From GCA-003244245 sp050699515 (GTDB lineage Bacteria > Actinomycetota > Actinomycetes > Mycobacteriales > Pseudonocardiaceae): 64,000 bases of DNA. Location of the stretch: contig JBOHFF010000134.1 in NCBI GenBank assembly GCA_050699515.1, positions 20,310 to 84,309 on the forward strand. Direction: 5' to 3'. The notes under the pieces are model-generated. The model ran no database searches, was not told where the DNA came from, and saw only the letters and a program-made list of their open reading frames with translations. Positions 8,132 to 16,659 of this stretch are shown in pieces. Position 1 is the stretch's first letter, and each line of letters starts with the position of its first letter. A program made the translations under genes and the position numbers.

Positions 8132-9083
8132 GGATCGCCTTCAGTCTCTCGACAGTGACATGCGTGTAGAGCTGCGTGGTCGCGAGCGTAGCGTGACCGA
8201 GTAACTCCTGAACGGTACGAAGATCTGCGCCCCCTTCGAGGAGGTGAGTTGCGGCACTGTGCCGCAGTCCGTGCGGACCCATGTTCGCCGCACCCGGCAC
8301 CGCGCCGACCGCATCGTGCACGACGGTGCGGATGATCCGCTGATCGACCCGCCGACCGCGCGCCCCCAAAAACACCGCCGCCGCCGAATGGGGACCCGCG
8401 AGAACCGGGCGTCCTTCGTCGAGCCAGCGGAGCACGGCTCGTTGCGCCGGCAGTCCGAAGGGCACCGCGCGTTCCTTGGCGCCCTTGCCGAGGACCCGCA
8501 CGAGTCGCCGTTCCTGGTCGAGGTCACCCAGGTCCAGACCGCAGAGTTCGGCAACCCGGATACCGGTCGCATACAGCAGCTCGACCGCTGCGTGATCACG
8601 TAGCGCAATCGGATCCGCCTGCGCGGCACCGCGTTGCGCGGCGTGCAGTGCCGCGGCGGCCTGCTCCGGGTGCAGCACAGCAGGCAGTGCCCGTTGCGGT
8701 CGCGGTGCGACCAGCCGCAGCCCAGGGTCGCTGCTCAGCCCACCGTTTCGGGTCGCCCAGGCGGTGAAGACCCGGGCGGCCGCAGCCCGTCGGGCCAGTG
8801 TGCTGCGCCGGTGTCCGTCCCGATGTTGGGCCCCCAGCCAGCCGCGCAGCAGCGGCAGGTCCAACTCCGCGAGATCGTGGTGGCCCGAGTCCACCAGATA
8901 CTGGAGCAATGCGGTGACATCGCCACGGTAAGCCCGTACGGTGTGCGTCGAGAGCCCCCGCACCGACCGCAGATGAGCCGCGAAACGCTCCCGGTAGTCG
9001 GCCAAGCCCGCCGGCAGCGACTCGGATGCCAGCCGCTCCTCCCGCACCCGCAGCACGCTGCGCCTTCGAGGGCGCCACGTCAA
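8106..9083 (-). CDS. xerC: Tyrosine recombinase XerC
   Basis: Resolves chromosome dimers at dif. The SAM-like N-terminal domain (HLRSVRGLSTHTVRAYRGDV) is followed by the catalytic domain with Arg (ATGIRVAELCGL), Lys (LGKGAKERAVPF), H-x-x-R (HGLRHSAATH), and the C-terminal LGHATLATTQLYTHV carrying the nucleophilic Tyr. Length 325 counts from the most upstream ATG; an internal GTG at 9047 is an alternative start giving a more usual length. It lies 91 bp after dprA and overlaps whiG. Confidence 0.93.
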   Translation of the reverse strand: MTWRPRRRSVLRVREERLASESLPAGLADYRERFAAHLRSVRGLSTHTVRAYRGDVTALLQYLVDSGHHDLAELDLPLLRGWLGAQHRDGHRRSTLARRAAAARVFTAWATRNGGLSSDPGLRLVAPRPQRALPAVLHPEQAAAALHAAQRGAAQADPIALRDHAAVELLYATGIRVAELCGLDLGDLDQERRLVRVLGKGAKERAVPFGLPAQRAVLRWLDEGRPVLAGPHSAAAVFLGARGRRVDQRIIRTVVHDAVGAVPGAANMGPHGLRHSAATHLLEGGADLRTVQELLGHATLATTQLYTHVTVERLKAIHDRSHPRS

Positions 9084-9174
9084 GCACCGCCACGCCCCAG
9101 GTGTCGGGGAATACTCGATGAAGACGCGGCGACAGGTGTCCTATTTGCGTTTACCAGGAGGCTCATCAGAGCGA

Positions 9175-10407
9175 TTAACGGCCGGGCATCCCAGGCACTT
9201 CGGCGCCTGACCTTCGCCCTCGTGAGGGTGGTGCCGTATGGGTCGGCACCCCAAGCCCCGAAGGGGTGTCGGGGAATATCCGGTGCCACCCGCTGACACC
9301 GCACCCCACCACGCCGGCTAACTCCAGCAACGGCAGCGCGGCGCGCACCCGGTGCAATGGCACGCCCGATTCGCGCACCAACTGCTCAGGATGTCGGGAA
9401 GCCCGGGCGGGCAACGCCTCGTAGACGGCCAGCAGCTCCGGGCTCAGCCCGTCAGTGCGCAGGCGCGGGGTGCTCAACGGCGGCGCAAGGTCCGCGCCGA
9501 TCCGGCCTACCGCCTCCATCACCTCCGCCACCCGAGTGACCAGCACCGCCTGCTCGTCGCGTACCAGCAGGTGGCAGCCGACCGAGAGCGCTGAGGTGAC
9601 CGGACCCGGCACCGCCATCACCACCCGCCCCAGCGCGGCCGCGACGGTGGCGGTTCGTCGGGCGCCGCTGCGCGCCCCGGCCTCGACCACCACAGTGCCG
9701 GCGGCGAACGCGGCAATCAAGCGGTTGCGGACAAGGAAGCGGTGACGCGCCGGCCGGACACCCGGTGGGTACTCACTGACCACCACGCCGCTCGCGGCGA
9801 TCCGATCCAGAAGCCCGTGGTGGCCTGCGGGATAAACCCGATCCAGCCCGCAGGCCTGCACCGCGACGGTACAGCCCTCGGCGGCCAGCGCGCCCCGATG
9901 CGCGGCACCATCGATGCCGAACGCGGCGCCGGAGACCACCGCGAATCCACTTTCGGCGAGCCCGTACCCGAACTCGGCGGCGACGTGCTCACCGTATCCG
10001 GTCGCGGCCCGGGCACCCACCACCGCCACCGCCCGCTCACCGAGCCCGTCGAGACCGACGGCTCCGCGTATCCACAGCGCCACGGGAGCCCGCCAGCGCT
10101 CATCGGCCTGGGCAGCAGGAGTGGCGAAGCAGCCCAGCGCCCCGGTGGGCCATTCGGGGTCCTCGGGAATCACCAGCCGGCCGCCGAGCGCGGCGATCGC
10201 CGACAGGTCAGCCTCGGCCCGATCATCGTCTCGGCGGGCCGCTGTCTCCGCGGCCACCCGGTCGGACACCGCGCCAGCGGCCACTAGCCGGGCCGTCCGT
10301 ACCGGACCGATCTCCTCGATCAGCTCCGACAACGCCGGAGCCGGTGGCTCGGCCACCCTGCTGAGGTAGGCCCGGGCCCGGCGCAGCTCACGATCCCCCG
10401 GCCTCAT
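9175..10407 (-). CDS. dprA: DNA-processing protein DprA
   Basis: Binds incoming single-stranded DNA and loads RecA during transformation; kept in many bacteria not known to be competent. The Rossmann core shows VVGARAATGYGEHVAAEFGYG and VVSGAAFGIDGAAHRGAL, and a winged-helix domain follows near the C-terminus (YEALPARASRHPEQLVRESG). The product is 410 residues with a Pro/Arg-rich tail of about 30 residues that looks variable. The start overlaps the comM stop (ATGA). Confidence 0.93.
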   Translation of the reverse strand: MRPGDRELRRARAYLSRVAEPPAPALSELIEEIGPVRTARLVAAGAVSDRVAAETAARRDDDRAEADLSAIAALGGRLVIPEDPEWPTGALGCFATPAAQADERWRAPVALWIRGAVGLDGLGERAVAVVGARAATGYGEHVAAEFGYGLAESGFAVVSGAAFGIDGAAHRGALAAEGCTVAVQACGLDRVYPAGHHGLLDRIAASGVVVSEYPPGVRPARHRFLVRNRLIAAFAAGTVVVEAGARSGARRTATVAAALGRVVMAVPGPVTSALSVGCHLLVRDEQAVLVTRVAEVMEAVGRIGADLAPPLSTPRLRTDGLSPELLAVYEALPARASRHPEQLVRESGVPLHRVRAALPLLELAGVVGCGVSGWHRIFPDTPSGLGVPTHTAPPSRGRRSGAEVPGMPGR

Positions 10408-11912
10408 GCCGCACTCCGATCCCGCAGCCCCATCGCGGCGGACACATCCTCGAGCTCTGGTCGATCCCGCCCCGCCAGATCGGCCATCGTCCAGGCCAGC
10501 CGCAACGTGCGGTCCGCTCCCCGGGCAGTCACCAGGCCCCGATGCAGTGCGACCTCGATGGGTTCGGTCACCGCCCGCGATAGCCGGAACCGGCGCCGCA
10601 AGACCGGACCGGGCACCTCAGCGTTGGTGCTCCAACCAGTGCCCACCCATCGCGCCCTGGCGGCAGCGCGGGCCTGAACCACCCGCTCCCGCACCGCCGC
10701 GGAGCTCTCCGGCTCGGCGTCGGCGGCGCCCATGTACTTCACCGGGCGCATCGCCACCCGCACGTCCACCCGATCCAGCAACGGACCGGACAACCGACCC
10801 AGATAACGCCTACGGGCAGCCGGAGCACAGACACAATCCCGCTCATCCGCAGGCGCGCACGGGCACGGGTTGGCCGCCAGCACCAGCTGGCAACGCGCCG
10901 GGTAGTGCACCACCCCGTCCCGGCGGGCCAACCGGACCTCACCATCCTCCAACGGAGTCCGCAACGCCTCCAGCGACCGCGGCCCGAACTCAGCGACCTC
11001 ATCGAGGAACAGCACCCCGCGGTGGGCTCGGCTCACCGCGCCCGGCTTAGCCATTCCCGAACCGCCACCCACCAATGCAGCCACCGAGCTGGTGTGGTGC
11101 GGCGCGACGAACGGCGGTAGCGTGATCAGCGGCGTGTCCGAGGCGAGCAGACCGGCCACCGAGTGCACCGCGGTCACCTCGAGCGCTTCGGAGTCGGTGA
11201 GCGCTGGCAGCAACCCGACCATCCGCTGGGCGAGCATGGTCTTGCCCGTCCCGGGTGGCCCAGTGAGCAGTAGATGGTGGCCACCCGCAGCGGCGACCTC
11301 CACCGCCCAGCGGGCATCACCCTGTCCCAGTACGTCGGCGAGGTCCGGGACCGTGGGCAACAGTGCCGGGCTTGGCGGGCCGGGACGGGTCAGCACGGTG
11401 CCGTCCTGGAACCAGGCCAGGACATCCTTGAGGTGGGCCGCGCCGTACACCCGCACACCGTCGACCAGTGCCGCCTCGGCGAGCGAGGCGCTCGGCACCA
11501 CCACCTGCTCGATCCCCACCCTGCGCGCCGCAAGGACCGCAGGCAAGACCCCCCGGACCGGACGCAACCGGCCATCCAGAGCCAGCTCACCGATCAGGAC
11601 CAGTCCCCGGAGCCGATCGGCTGGGATCCGGCCATCGGCCGCCAGTAGAGCGCACGCGATGGCGAGGTCATAGCTACTCCCGACCTTGGGCAAGGTGGCA
11701 GGCGAGAGCGCGAGGGTCATCCGGCGCGGCGGCCAGCGCCGGCCCGAGTTGAGCACCGCGGCCCGTACCCGGTCCCGAGCCTCGGACAGGGAGGTATCGG
11801 GCAGGCCCACCATCTGCAAACCCGGTAGGCCGGGACCGATGTGGGCCTCGATCTCCACAAGGACGCCGTCGACTCCGTGTAGCGCCACCGCCCAGGCGCT
11901 GGCCAGCGCCAT
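10404..11912 (-). CDS. comM: YifB/ComM-family AAA+ Mg-chelatase-like ATPase
   Basis: A hexameric AAA+ helicase-like protein that in naturally competent bacteria promotes branch migration during transformation. Order of domains: N-terminal Lon-like fold (ALHGVDGVLVEIEAHIGPGL), Walker A (LTGPPGTGKTMLAQRM), Walker B (GVLFLDEVAEF), a Cys-rich zinc segment (NPCPCAPADERDCVC), and C-terminal Mg-chelatase lid. The start at 11912 (MALASAWAV) is used because homology begins there and it overlaps the yraN stop (TGATG). The product is 502 residues. Confidence 0.93.
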   Translation of the reverse strand: MALASAWAVALHGVDGVLVEIEAHIGPGLPGLQMVGLPDTSLSEARDRVRAAVLNSGRRWPPRRMTLALSPATLPKVGSSYDLAIACALLAADGRIPADRLRGLVLIGELALDGRLRPVRGVLPAVLAARRVGIEQVVVPSASLAEAALVDGVRVYGAAHLKDVLAWFQDGTVLTRPGPPSPALLPTVPDLADVLGQGDARWAVEVAAAGGHHLLLTGPPGTGKTMLAQRMVGLLPALTDSEALEVTAVHSVAGLLASDTPLITLPPFVAPHHTSSVAALVGGGSGMAKPGAVSRAHRGVLFLDEVAEFGPRSLEALRTPLEDGEVRLARRDGVVHYPARCQLVLAANPCPCAPADERDCVCAPAARRRYLGRLSGPLLDRVDVRVAMRPVKYMGAADAEPESSAAVRERVVQARAAARARWVGTGWSTNAEVPGPVLRRRFRLSRAVTEPIEVALHRGLVTARGADRTLRLAWTMADLAGRDRPELEDVSAAMGLRDRSAA

Positions 11913-12292
11913 CAGAAAGCACCCTGCAGGTGCTCCACGGTGCACGGCCCCTCAGGCGGGCACAGCACCGCCAGCACGTCGAAGCGCACTTCGCACCAGC
12001 CCACCCGGTAGGTCCGCAGCCACTCCGCCGCGACTCGCCTGATTCTGGCGGCCTTCGCCGATGTCACGCCCTCGGCGGGTTCCCCGTAGCCGGTGCCCGA
12101 CCGGGTCTTGACCTCACAGACAACCAGTCGCACACCGTCCGTTGCGACCAGGTCGACCTCACCGTCGCGGCACCGCCAGTTGCGCGAGAGCACCACGAGT
12201 CCGGTGACTGCCAGGTACTGCGCCGCCAACTCCTCACCCCGCCTGCCCAGCTCGCCCTTGCGGCGATCCGCCGCCCGCGCCGTCGTCTCCAC
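11912..12292 (-). CDS. yraN: YraN/UPF0102 family endonuclease-like protein
   Basis: A small protein of the Holliday-junction-resolvase-like nuclease fold. The metal-binding pattern is present: GEVDLVATDG, then LVVCEVKTRSG. The GTG at 12292 is chosen because GGGGAGG lies five bases upstream; a longer frame exists, but its extra part crosses a 15-bp tandem duplication and is not conserved-looking. The product is about 126 residues. It overlaps comM, giving the common yraN-comM-dprA run; the DUF2469 and rnhB genes that usually precede it are displaced by 4 kb of accessory DNA. Confidence 0.9.
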   Translation of the reverse strand: METTARAADRRKGELGRRGEELAAQYLAVTGLVVLSRNWRCRDGEVDLVATDGVRLVVCEVKTRSGTGYGEPAEGVTSAKAARIRRVAAEWLRTYRVGWCEVRFDVLAVLCPPEGPCTVEHLQGAF

Positions 12293-12310
12293 CTCGACCT
12301 CCCCGTTCTT

Positions 12311-12340
12311 ACAGTGATCTCCGGAACAGTGATCTCCGGA
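12311..12340. repeat. Perfect 15-bp tandem duplication upstream of yraN
   Basis: ACAGTGATCTCCGGA occurs twice head to tail at 12311-12325 and 12326-12340, 20-50 bp upstream of the chosen yraN start. It looks like a replication-slippage duplication. Confidence 0.85.
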
Positions 12341-12389
12341 CCCAGGCTGCCGAGTCGAGCCGACGCCGTCGAACAAGCACAGTCGTGCC

Positions 12390-12417
12390 TGTGGACAACA
12401 GGGGTGGGTGTGGATAA
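12390..12417 (-). promoter_or_regulatory. Second pair of DnaA-box-like sequences
   Basis: On the minus strand, TTGTCCACA (12390-12398) and TTATCCACA (12409-12417) are the actinobacterial and the general consensus DnaA boxes, 19 bp apart. They lie between the IS3 element and yraN. The function is unproven. Confidence 0.4.
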
Positions 12418-12558
12418 CTGGAGCGCCTAGGAGGCCACTGAATAATCGGCGTGTCGTTCAGGTGTGTGGTCGCTGAGCTGGGAGAATAGGTTTGAGCTTC
12501 CCCCCGTAGCACGGACACCCGACCTGAGATGGCTTCGGCCATCAGGAAGGATGCCGCC

Positions 12559-12849
12559 GTGCCTCCACCTCACCCTGCCGAGTTCCGTCGTCGCGCCGTT
12601 GAGTTGGCCCGTCAGCGGTCCAAACCGATCGCTGAGTTGGCGAAGGATCTTGATATCAGTGAGTCGTGCCTGCGGAATTGGGTGGCTCAGGCTGATGTCG
12701 ACGAGAATGGGAGCCAGACGCGGCTGAGTAGTGCCGAGAAAAAGGAGCTGGCTGAGCTGCGCAAGGATAAGCGCAGACTCGAACTCGAGGTGGAGATCCT
12801 GAAGCGGGCGGCAGCGCACTTCGCCCGGGAGAATGTTCTCCCAAATTGA
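12559..12849 (+). CDS. IS3-family transposase OrfA (helix-turn-helix subunit)
   Basis: A 96-residue protein with an N-terminal helix-turn-helix (ELARQRSKPIAELAKDLDIS, then SCLRNWVAQADVDE) and a C-terminal leucine-zipper-like helix (LRKDKRRLELEVEILKRAA), ending FARENVLPN. The GTG at 12559 is preferred to the ATG at 12529 because AGGAAGG lies eight bases upstream and because IS3 OrfA proteins typically begin near PPPHPAEFRRRAV. It binds the terminal repeats and normally works with OrfB, which is broken here. Confidence 0.88.
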   Translation: MPPPHPAEFRRRAVELARQRSKPIAELAKDLDISESCLRNWVAQADVDENGSQTRLSSAEKKELAELRKDKRRLELEVEILKRAAAHFARENVLPN

Positions 12850-13742
12850 TCTAGGCGCTGGTCCGTGAACTCGCCGATGACGATATTGATGTCGCGGTGG
12901 CCTGCCGGGTATTGGAGATGTCACGATCAGGATATCACGACTGGATTTCCCGCCCCGTATCCCCACGCCACCAAGAGGACGAGCTATTACTGAAGCACAT
13001 TAAACAGATTCACGTCGACTCCCGCGAAACGTATGGTTCACCGCGGGTCCACGCCGAGATGACACTGGGCTCGGGCTGGGGGGTGAACCTCAAGCGGGTT
13101 GCCCGGCTGATGCGCCAGGCCGGTATTTAGGGCCTCTACCGGCGGCGACGCCGCGGCTGTACCGTCCGCGACCTGGACGCCCAACCCAGCTCGGACCTGG
13201 TCAACCGTGACTTCACTGTCACCGAGCCGAACAGGCTGTGGGTTACCGACATCACCGAACACCCCACCAGGGAAGGCACCGTGTATTGCGCGGCGGTGAT
13301 GGATGCCTATTCCCGGCTCATCGTCGGCTGGTCCATCGCCGAGCACATGCGCACCGAACTCGTCACGGACGCACTCAGCATGGCCGTCATCCGCCGCCAA
13401 CCCGATAAACAACCTGGCGACAAGAAAACGATACTACACTCCGACCAGGGTTCGCAATACACCTCGTGGGCCTTCGGTCAACGCCTGCGCGCCAGTGGAC
13501 TCCTCGCCTCTATGGGCACCGTCGGCGACTGTTACGGCAATGCCATGATGGAATCCTTCTGGGGCACGATGCAACTCGAGCTGCTCGACACGAAAGACTG
13601 GCAGACACGCGACGAGCTTGCCAACACCATCTTCGAGTGAATAAAATGCTGGTACAACCCGAAACGTCGCCATTCCAGCATAGGAATGCACAGTCCCGCC
13701 ACCTTCGAAACCCGCCACACCAGGCCAGACCAAGATCACTGA
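12846..13742 (+). pseudogene. IS3-family transposase OrfB (DDE integrase), three in-frame stops
   Basis: The frame reads like IS3 OrfB from a TTG overlapping the orfA stop. It has a helical domain (LVRELADDDIDVAVACRVLE), then the DDE core: VTDITEHPT (D1), LHSDQGSQYTS (D2), and GNAMMESFWG (E). Stops interrupt the same frame at 12852 (TAG where IS3 relatives usually have Tyr), 13128 (TAG after RQAGI, probably from Gln) and 13638 (TGA after NTIFE, probably from Trp). Past the last stop the frame still encodes the conserved tail (CWYNPKRRHSSIGMHSP). All lesions are substitutions, not frameshifts. Confidence 0.9.
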
Positions 13743-13834
13743 CCCCACACCGGAGGTGTCCGTGCTACGGGGGGAACCTCAGTTGTCGATATGAAGTCCG
13801 TAAGGCTCCCTACGCGCTGGTCGGCTCTAGACAA

Positions 13835-13849
13835 TTGATATGATATCAA
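13835..13849. promoter_or_regulatory. AT-rich palindrome TTGATAT-G-ATATCAA
   Basis: A perfect 7-1-7 inverted repeat, AT-rich in a GC-rich setting, 54 bp from the IS right end. Palindromes like this are common operators of antitoxins and GntR-type regulators, but no matching gene starts next to it. It may be what is left of a promoter whose gene was lost. Confidence 0.35.
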
Positions 13850-13914
13850 ACGGTGAGGTACCTGTCACCGGCCGCACGATTCTGTGATTCACATTTTTGC
13901 GACGCGGCACCGGG

Positions 13915-14172
13915 TCACGAAGACTTGAGATCTCGCTGCGCTGCGTCAGTGATCAGCTTGCGGCGCTGGTCCTCGGACACACCGTTGCCCCGTAGGATCC
14001 GGTCCCAGGCTCGGGCGCGCAGGATCCGCGCACCGGTACGGGTCAGCTTCAGCACCAGCCAGGTGACGGGGATCAGAGGCGCCAGCCACGCGCGCTCCAG
14101 GAGCGCCTGCACAACCTGCGCCGTCGACACTGCGGTCTCCCGAAGGAACATAGCCCACCATTTGGTGGCCAA
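13915..14172 (-). CDS. Small hypothetical protein with one hydrophobic segment
   Basis: An 85-residue product from a TTG start, with GAAGG three bases upstream. It has an amphipathic N-terminus (MATKWWAMFLRETAVSTAQ), a hydrophobic stretch (LLERAWLAPLIPVTWLVLKL) and a basic C-terminus rich in Arg. It lies 143 bp downstream of the XRE/TPR regulator gene and on the same strand, so the regulator could control it. I do not recognise the family; an internal ATG would give a shorter protein. Confidence 0.5.
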   Translation of the reverse strand: MATKWWAMFLRETAVSTAQVVQALLERAWLAPLIPVTWLVLKLTRTGARILRARAWDRILRGNGVSEDQRRKLITDAAQRDLKSS

Positions 14173-14315
14173 TTTCCTTCGAGATCGCCTCCCCTGCGGG
14201 GAAGATATGATTTGCCAGTAACGATGTCAAGCACCATAGGAAGCAACAGTTGCAACCGGACAAGCGGTATCGCAAACTTAACGTAGCGCCGCTTAACACA
14301 CGGTAACACTGTCAC

Positions 14316-15644
14316 TTACACACTCGCTGTAGCCACGTGCCCAGCCCTGCGAGCCAGCTCCGCGAAGTCCGAGCGACCCCGCAGCTTCAGCTCCCCTGCA
14401 AGGGGCAGTAGGGCGGCTCGCGCCACCGCGCTACGCGTAGGGATCACGCCCTCGACGGCCTGCGCTGCCAGCCGAGCAGCATCCCGATCCCCAGAGATCA
14501 CGTGAAGTCTGGCCAGAGTGATGTCCGCGAGCACGCCCTCACGGCGATCGCTGCCTGCAGAGAAAATCTTCACCGCAGTCGATGCCATCATCTCGGCAGT
14601 ATCGATCCCGCCAATATTAAGGTGCACCATCGCAGCAGTCAGATCAAAGTCCGCTCTCGCATGTACAGAGGGAGGCGACCAGCCATCCCGAGCACAAGCG
14701 AGAGCCGACCGTGCTGAAGCGGAGTCGACGCCTGGCGGGCCGAGGCGGCTCTGGGCAAGGGAAGACAGCATCGCGAGCCAGGAGCGCAGCGGGGCGACGC
14801 GCGGATCGTCGGCAGGTGCATCAAGTAGGCGAACCTCAGCCATCTGCACGAGCTTGAGAGCATCGTTGGGCTTGCCGCGATCCAGCAACATCATCGCCGC
14901 GTGGCGCAGCGCGTAGGAAGCCTGGTAGCTGTCCTGAGCCTGGGTGGCGAGATCCACTGCCGCAGAGAAGTGATGGTGAGACTGAGCCGGGGCGGCGCTG
15001 TCATGACAACACCATGCCGCGATGACATGAAGATCAGAAAGCGCAACCAGGAGAGCACGACGGGCTGTGTCTGATGCCTGCGCTGCCAAACAACGATCTG
15101 CCCACTCGGCGAGAGCCACGGCAGGACCTGCTCCCCCGCCCTGGGTGCGAGCGACATCCGCAGCGGCGCGGGTCAGCGCAGAGATTGTCTCGACATCAGC
15201 TCGACCGATCCGAGCTGGGACATCCATGGGCTTGCCCGGCGCGGCCAGTGCAGACAACTCCCCCACACCCGGAACTGCGACACCGAAGGCAGCTACGCCC
15301 GCGAGAGCCAGCAGATGCTGAAACTGCCGTCTGAGCACGTCTTCAGCATCCTCCCCACCTGGCTCGTCTAAGGCCGTGCCCTCAGCATATGCACCGAAGG
15401 ACAACCCCATCAGCTCACGCGGGATCCCGAGTCCCTCACAGATCCGCAACAGCACGTCGTAGGCCTGCACCTGGCGACCCTTGCGGATCTCGCAGACCTC
15501 AGACTGTGACTGACCTGTAGCTGCAGCGATCTGGCGCTGAGCCACCCCATGCCGAGAGAGCAGGCGATAGACCGCAGCAATGTCGCGAGCAGCCAGCGCA
15601 GTGCGCATGCCTGGGATGGCGAGGAGATCCGGCAGATCGGACAT
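14316..15644 (-). CDS. XRE-family regulator with C-terminal TPR-like helical domain
   Basis: A 442-residue cytoplasmic regulator. The N-terminal helix-turn-helix (HGVAQRQIAAATGQSQSEVCE then IRKGRQVQAYDVLLRICEGLGI) is followed by a linker and about 300 residues of helical repeats that probably sense a ligand or peptide. A paralogue with the same architecture is at 23750-25060 on the other strand (shared core GRQVQxYDVLxRxxEGxGxxR). The start at 15644 (MSDLPDLLAIPGM) is preferred over one four codons upstream. Two palindromes sit just upstream. The target genes are unknown. Confidence 0.85.
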   Translation of the reverse strand: MSDLPDLLAIPGMRTALAARDIAAVYRLLSRHGVAQRQIAAATGQSQSEVCEIRKGRQVQAYDVLLRICEGLGIPRELMGLSFGAYAEGTALDEPGGEDAEDVLRRQFQHLLALAGVAAFGVAVPGVGELSALAAPGKPMDVPARIGRADVETISALTRAAADVARTQGGGAGPAVALAEWADRCLAAQASDTARRALLVALSDLHVIAAWCCHDSAAPAQSHHHFSAAVDLATQAQDSYQASYALRHAAMMLLDRGKPNDALKLVQMAEVRLLDAPADDPRVAPLRSWLAMLSSLAQSRLGPPGVDSASARSALACARDGWSPPSVHARADFDLTAAMVHLNIGGIDTAEMMASTAVKIFSAGSDRREGVLADITLARLHVISGDRDAARLAAQAVEGVIPTRSAVARAALLPLAGELKLRGRSDFAELARRAGHVATASV

Positions 15645-15669
15645 GGCAGGGATCATAGCTCGCCGGGTA

Positions 15670-15721
15670 GATCACGTGATCAGTATGTCGCTGTCAGTCA
15701 CTGTAGCGCGCGCTGCAGTGA
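15670..15721. promoter_or_regulatory. Two palindromes upstream of the XRE/TPR regulator
   Basis: GATCACGTGATC at 15670-15681 is a perfect 12-bp palindrome 26 bp from the regulator start. TCACTG at 15698-15703 pairs with CAGTGA at 15716-15721 around a 12-bp spacer. Either could be an autoregulatory operator. The rest of the stretch up to 15988 shows nothing I can name. Confidence 0.45.
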
Positions 15722-15988
15722 ACTAGCCAGTTCGGCGATAGCGGACTCGAGGCTGACGCGGCGCTCGAGGCTTTCTAGGCTTCCTGACCCAGCGCGGATG
15801 GGAACCCTCACCCCGGCGGCTGAACCGTTGGGGGTGTAATGTGGGAGGCGCGCCAAGGTGAGCGGCCCCGCATTTTCCAGACAGCTGTTTAGTGAACTAT
15901 TTCATGATGCGTGTTGGGTTCCAGAAGTCGGTGTACATCGCAACGTGCGGTGATGGTGTTCGTCGGCGCTGGTGCATGATCGTGGGCC

Positions 15989-16300
15989 GTGTTGTTGCGC
16001 CTGCTGCATCTGGTCTTCGTCCGACTGTCGGCCTGGTTGGTGTTGCTTGGCCGGTCGTCGGCGTCCAAGGATGCGGAACTCCTTATCCTGCGCCACGAAG
16101 TTGCTGTGCTGCGCCGAGCCAACCCCAAACTCCCTCGACTTGGCCGGTCGGGCAGTACTGGCTGCGTTGTTCGGCTACTGCCCAAGGCACTGCGTGGGCA
16201 TCGGCTAGTTACCCCGAGCACGATCATGCGGTGGCATCGCCGCTTGGTGAGCAAGAAATGGACCTACCCCCGGTCACACTCAAGCGGATTGGGGATTAGC
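15989..16300 (+). pseudogene. Integrase-type transposase remnant, N-terminal part only
   Basis: Fragments in two frames match the first third of a DDE integrase-type transposase. They are LRHEVAVLRRANPKL, then in the next frame DLAGRAVLAALFGY, then back in the first frame RLLPKALRGHRLVTPSTIMR and WHRRLVSKKWTYP. So a frame change and a change back occurred inside it. The catalytic core is missing and the sequence loses similarity after about 16290. It marks an old insertion in the gap between the XRE/TPR regulator and the DUF2469-rnhB genes. Confidence 0.7.
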
Positions 16301-16331
16301 GATCAATCACTGTCATGAACACATCTGAACG

Positions 16332-16532
16332 TCACGCCGCGTCGCTCACCTTCTTGGGCTGCGATGGCCGCCAGAGGGGTGCCGCGGGCAGATCCGTCGT
16401 CGGGTCCCCACGCTGCCAGGTACGCGTGGAATAGCAGGGGCAGAATCGAAACGACTCGGTGCGGCACGCACAGGGACGATTGCGCTGCTCCGCAGAGGTG
16501 GTCTCAAACTCTCTCGTCGGTGATCCACTCAT
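16332..16532 (-). CDS. Small Cys-rich hypothetical protein
   Basis: A possible 66-residue protein starting MSGSPTREFETTSAEQRN, with a cysteine cluster (PCACRTESFRFCPCY) that might bind zinc and resembles the tail of SEC-C-type motifs. It lies 127 bp downstream of the DUF2469 stop on the same strand. The start is uncertain and the reading frame could be fortuitous. The remaining bases of the gap around it show nothing else. Confidence 0.35.
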   Translation of the reverse strand: MSGSPTREFETTSAEQRNRPCACRTESFRFCPCYSTRTWQRGDPTTDLPAAPLWRPSQPKKVSDAA

Positions 16533-16659
16533 CGCCGGCCTCCGTCCGTGCGAGGCCTCGTCGCCTGGATAGATGGTGGGTTGATGGTGACCGTGCACCG
16601 TTTCGGGTCCGTGACAGCCAGCTCACCAACGTGTTGCCGAAAGGATCGACGAGGTTCGG

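Larger units (their letters stand above)
12493..13781 (+). mobile_element. IS3-family insertion sequence with degenerate transposase
   Basis: The 1,289-bp element is bounded by 27-bp terminal inverted repeats at 12493-12519 and 13755-13781 that differ at one position, starting TGAG and ending CTCA. Both flanks carry GTT (12490-12492 and 13782-13784), a 3-bp target duplication as IS3 elements make. Inside are an intact orfA and an orfB frame with three in-frame stops. The ends are therefore fresh-looking while the transposase is dead, so it could move only with help from a related element. Confidence 0.92.

Noticed and set aside
9099..9281. A 13-14-bp sequence (GTGTCGGGGAATA) repeated near the dprA end and xerC start
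   Set aside because: Too short and single-pair; no extension of similarity on either side, so probably chance.
13853..14221. 122-codon plus-strand frame after the IS element
   Set aside because: Antisense to the small protein at 13915-14172, Arg/Ser-rich, with no ribosome-binding site.
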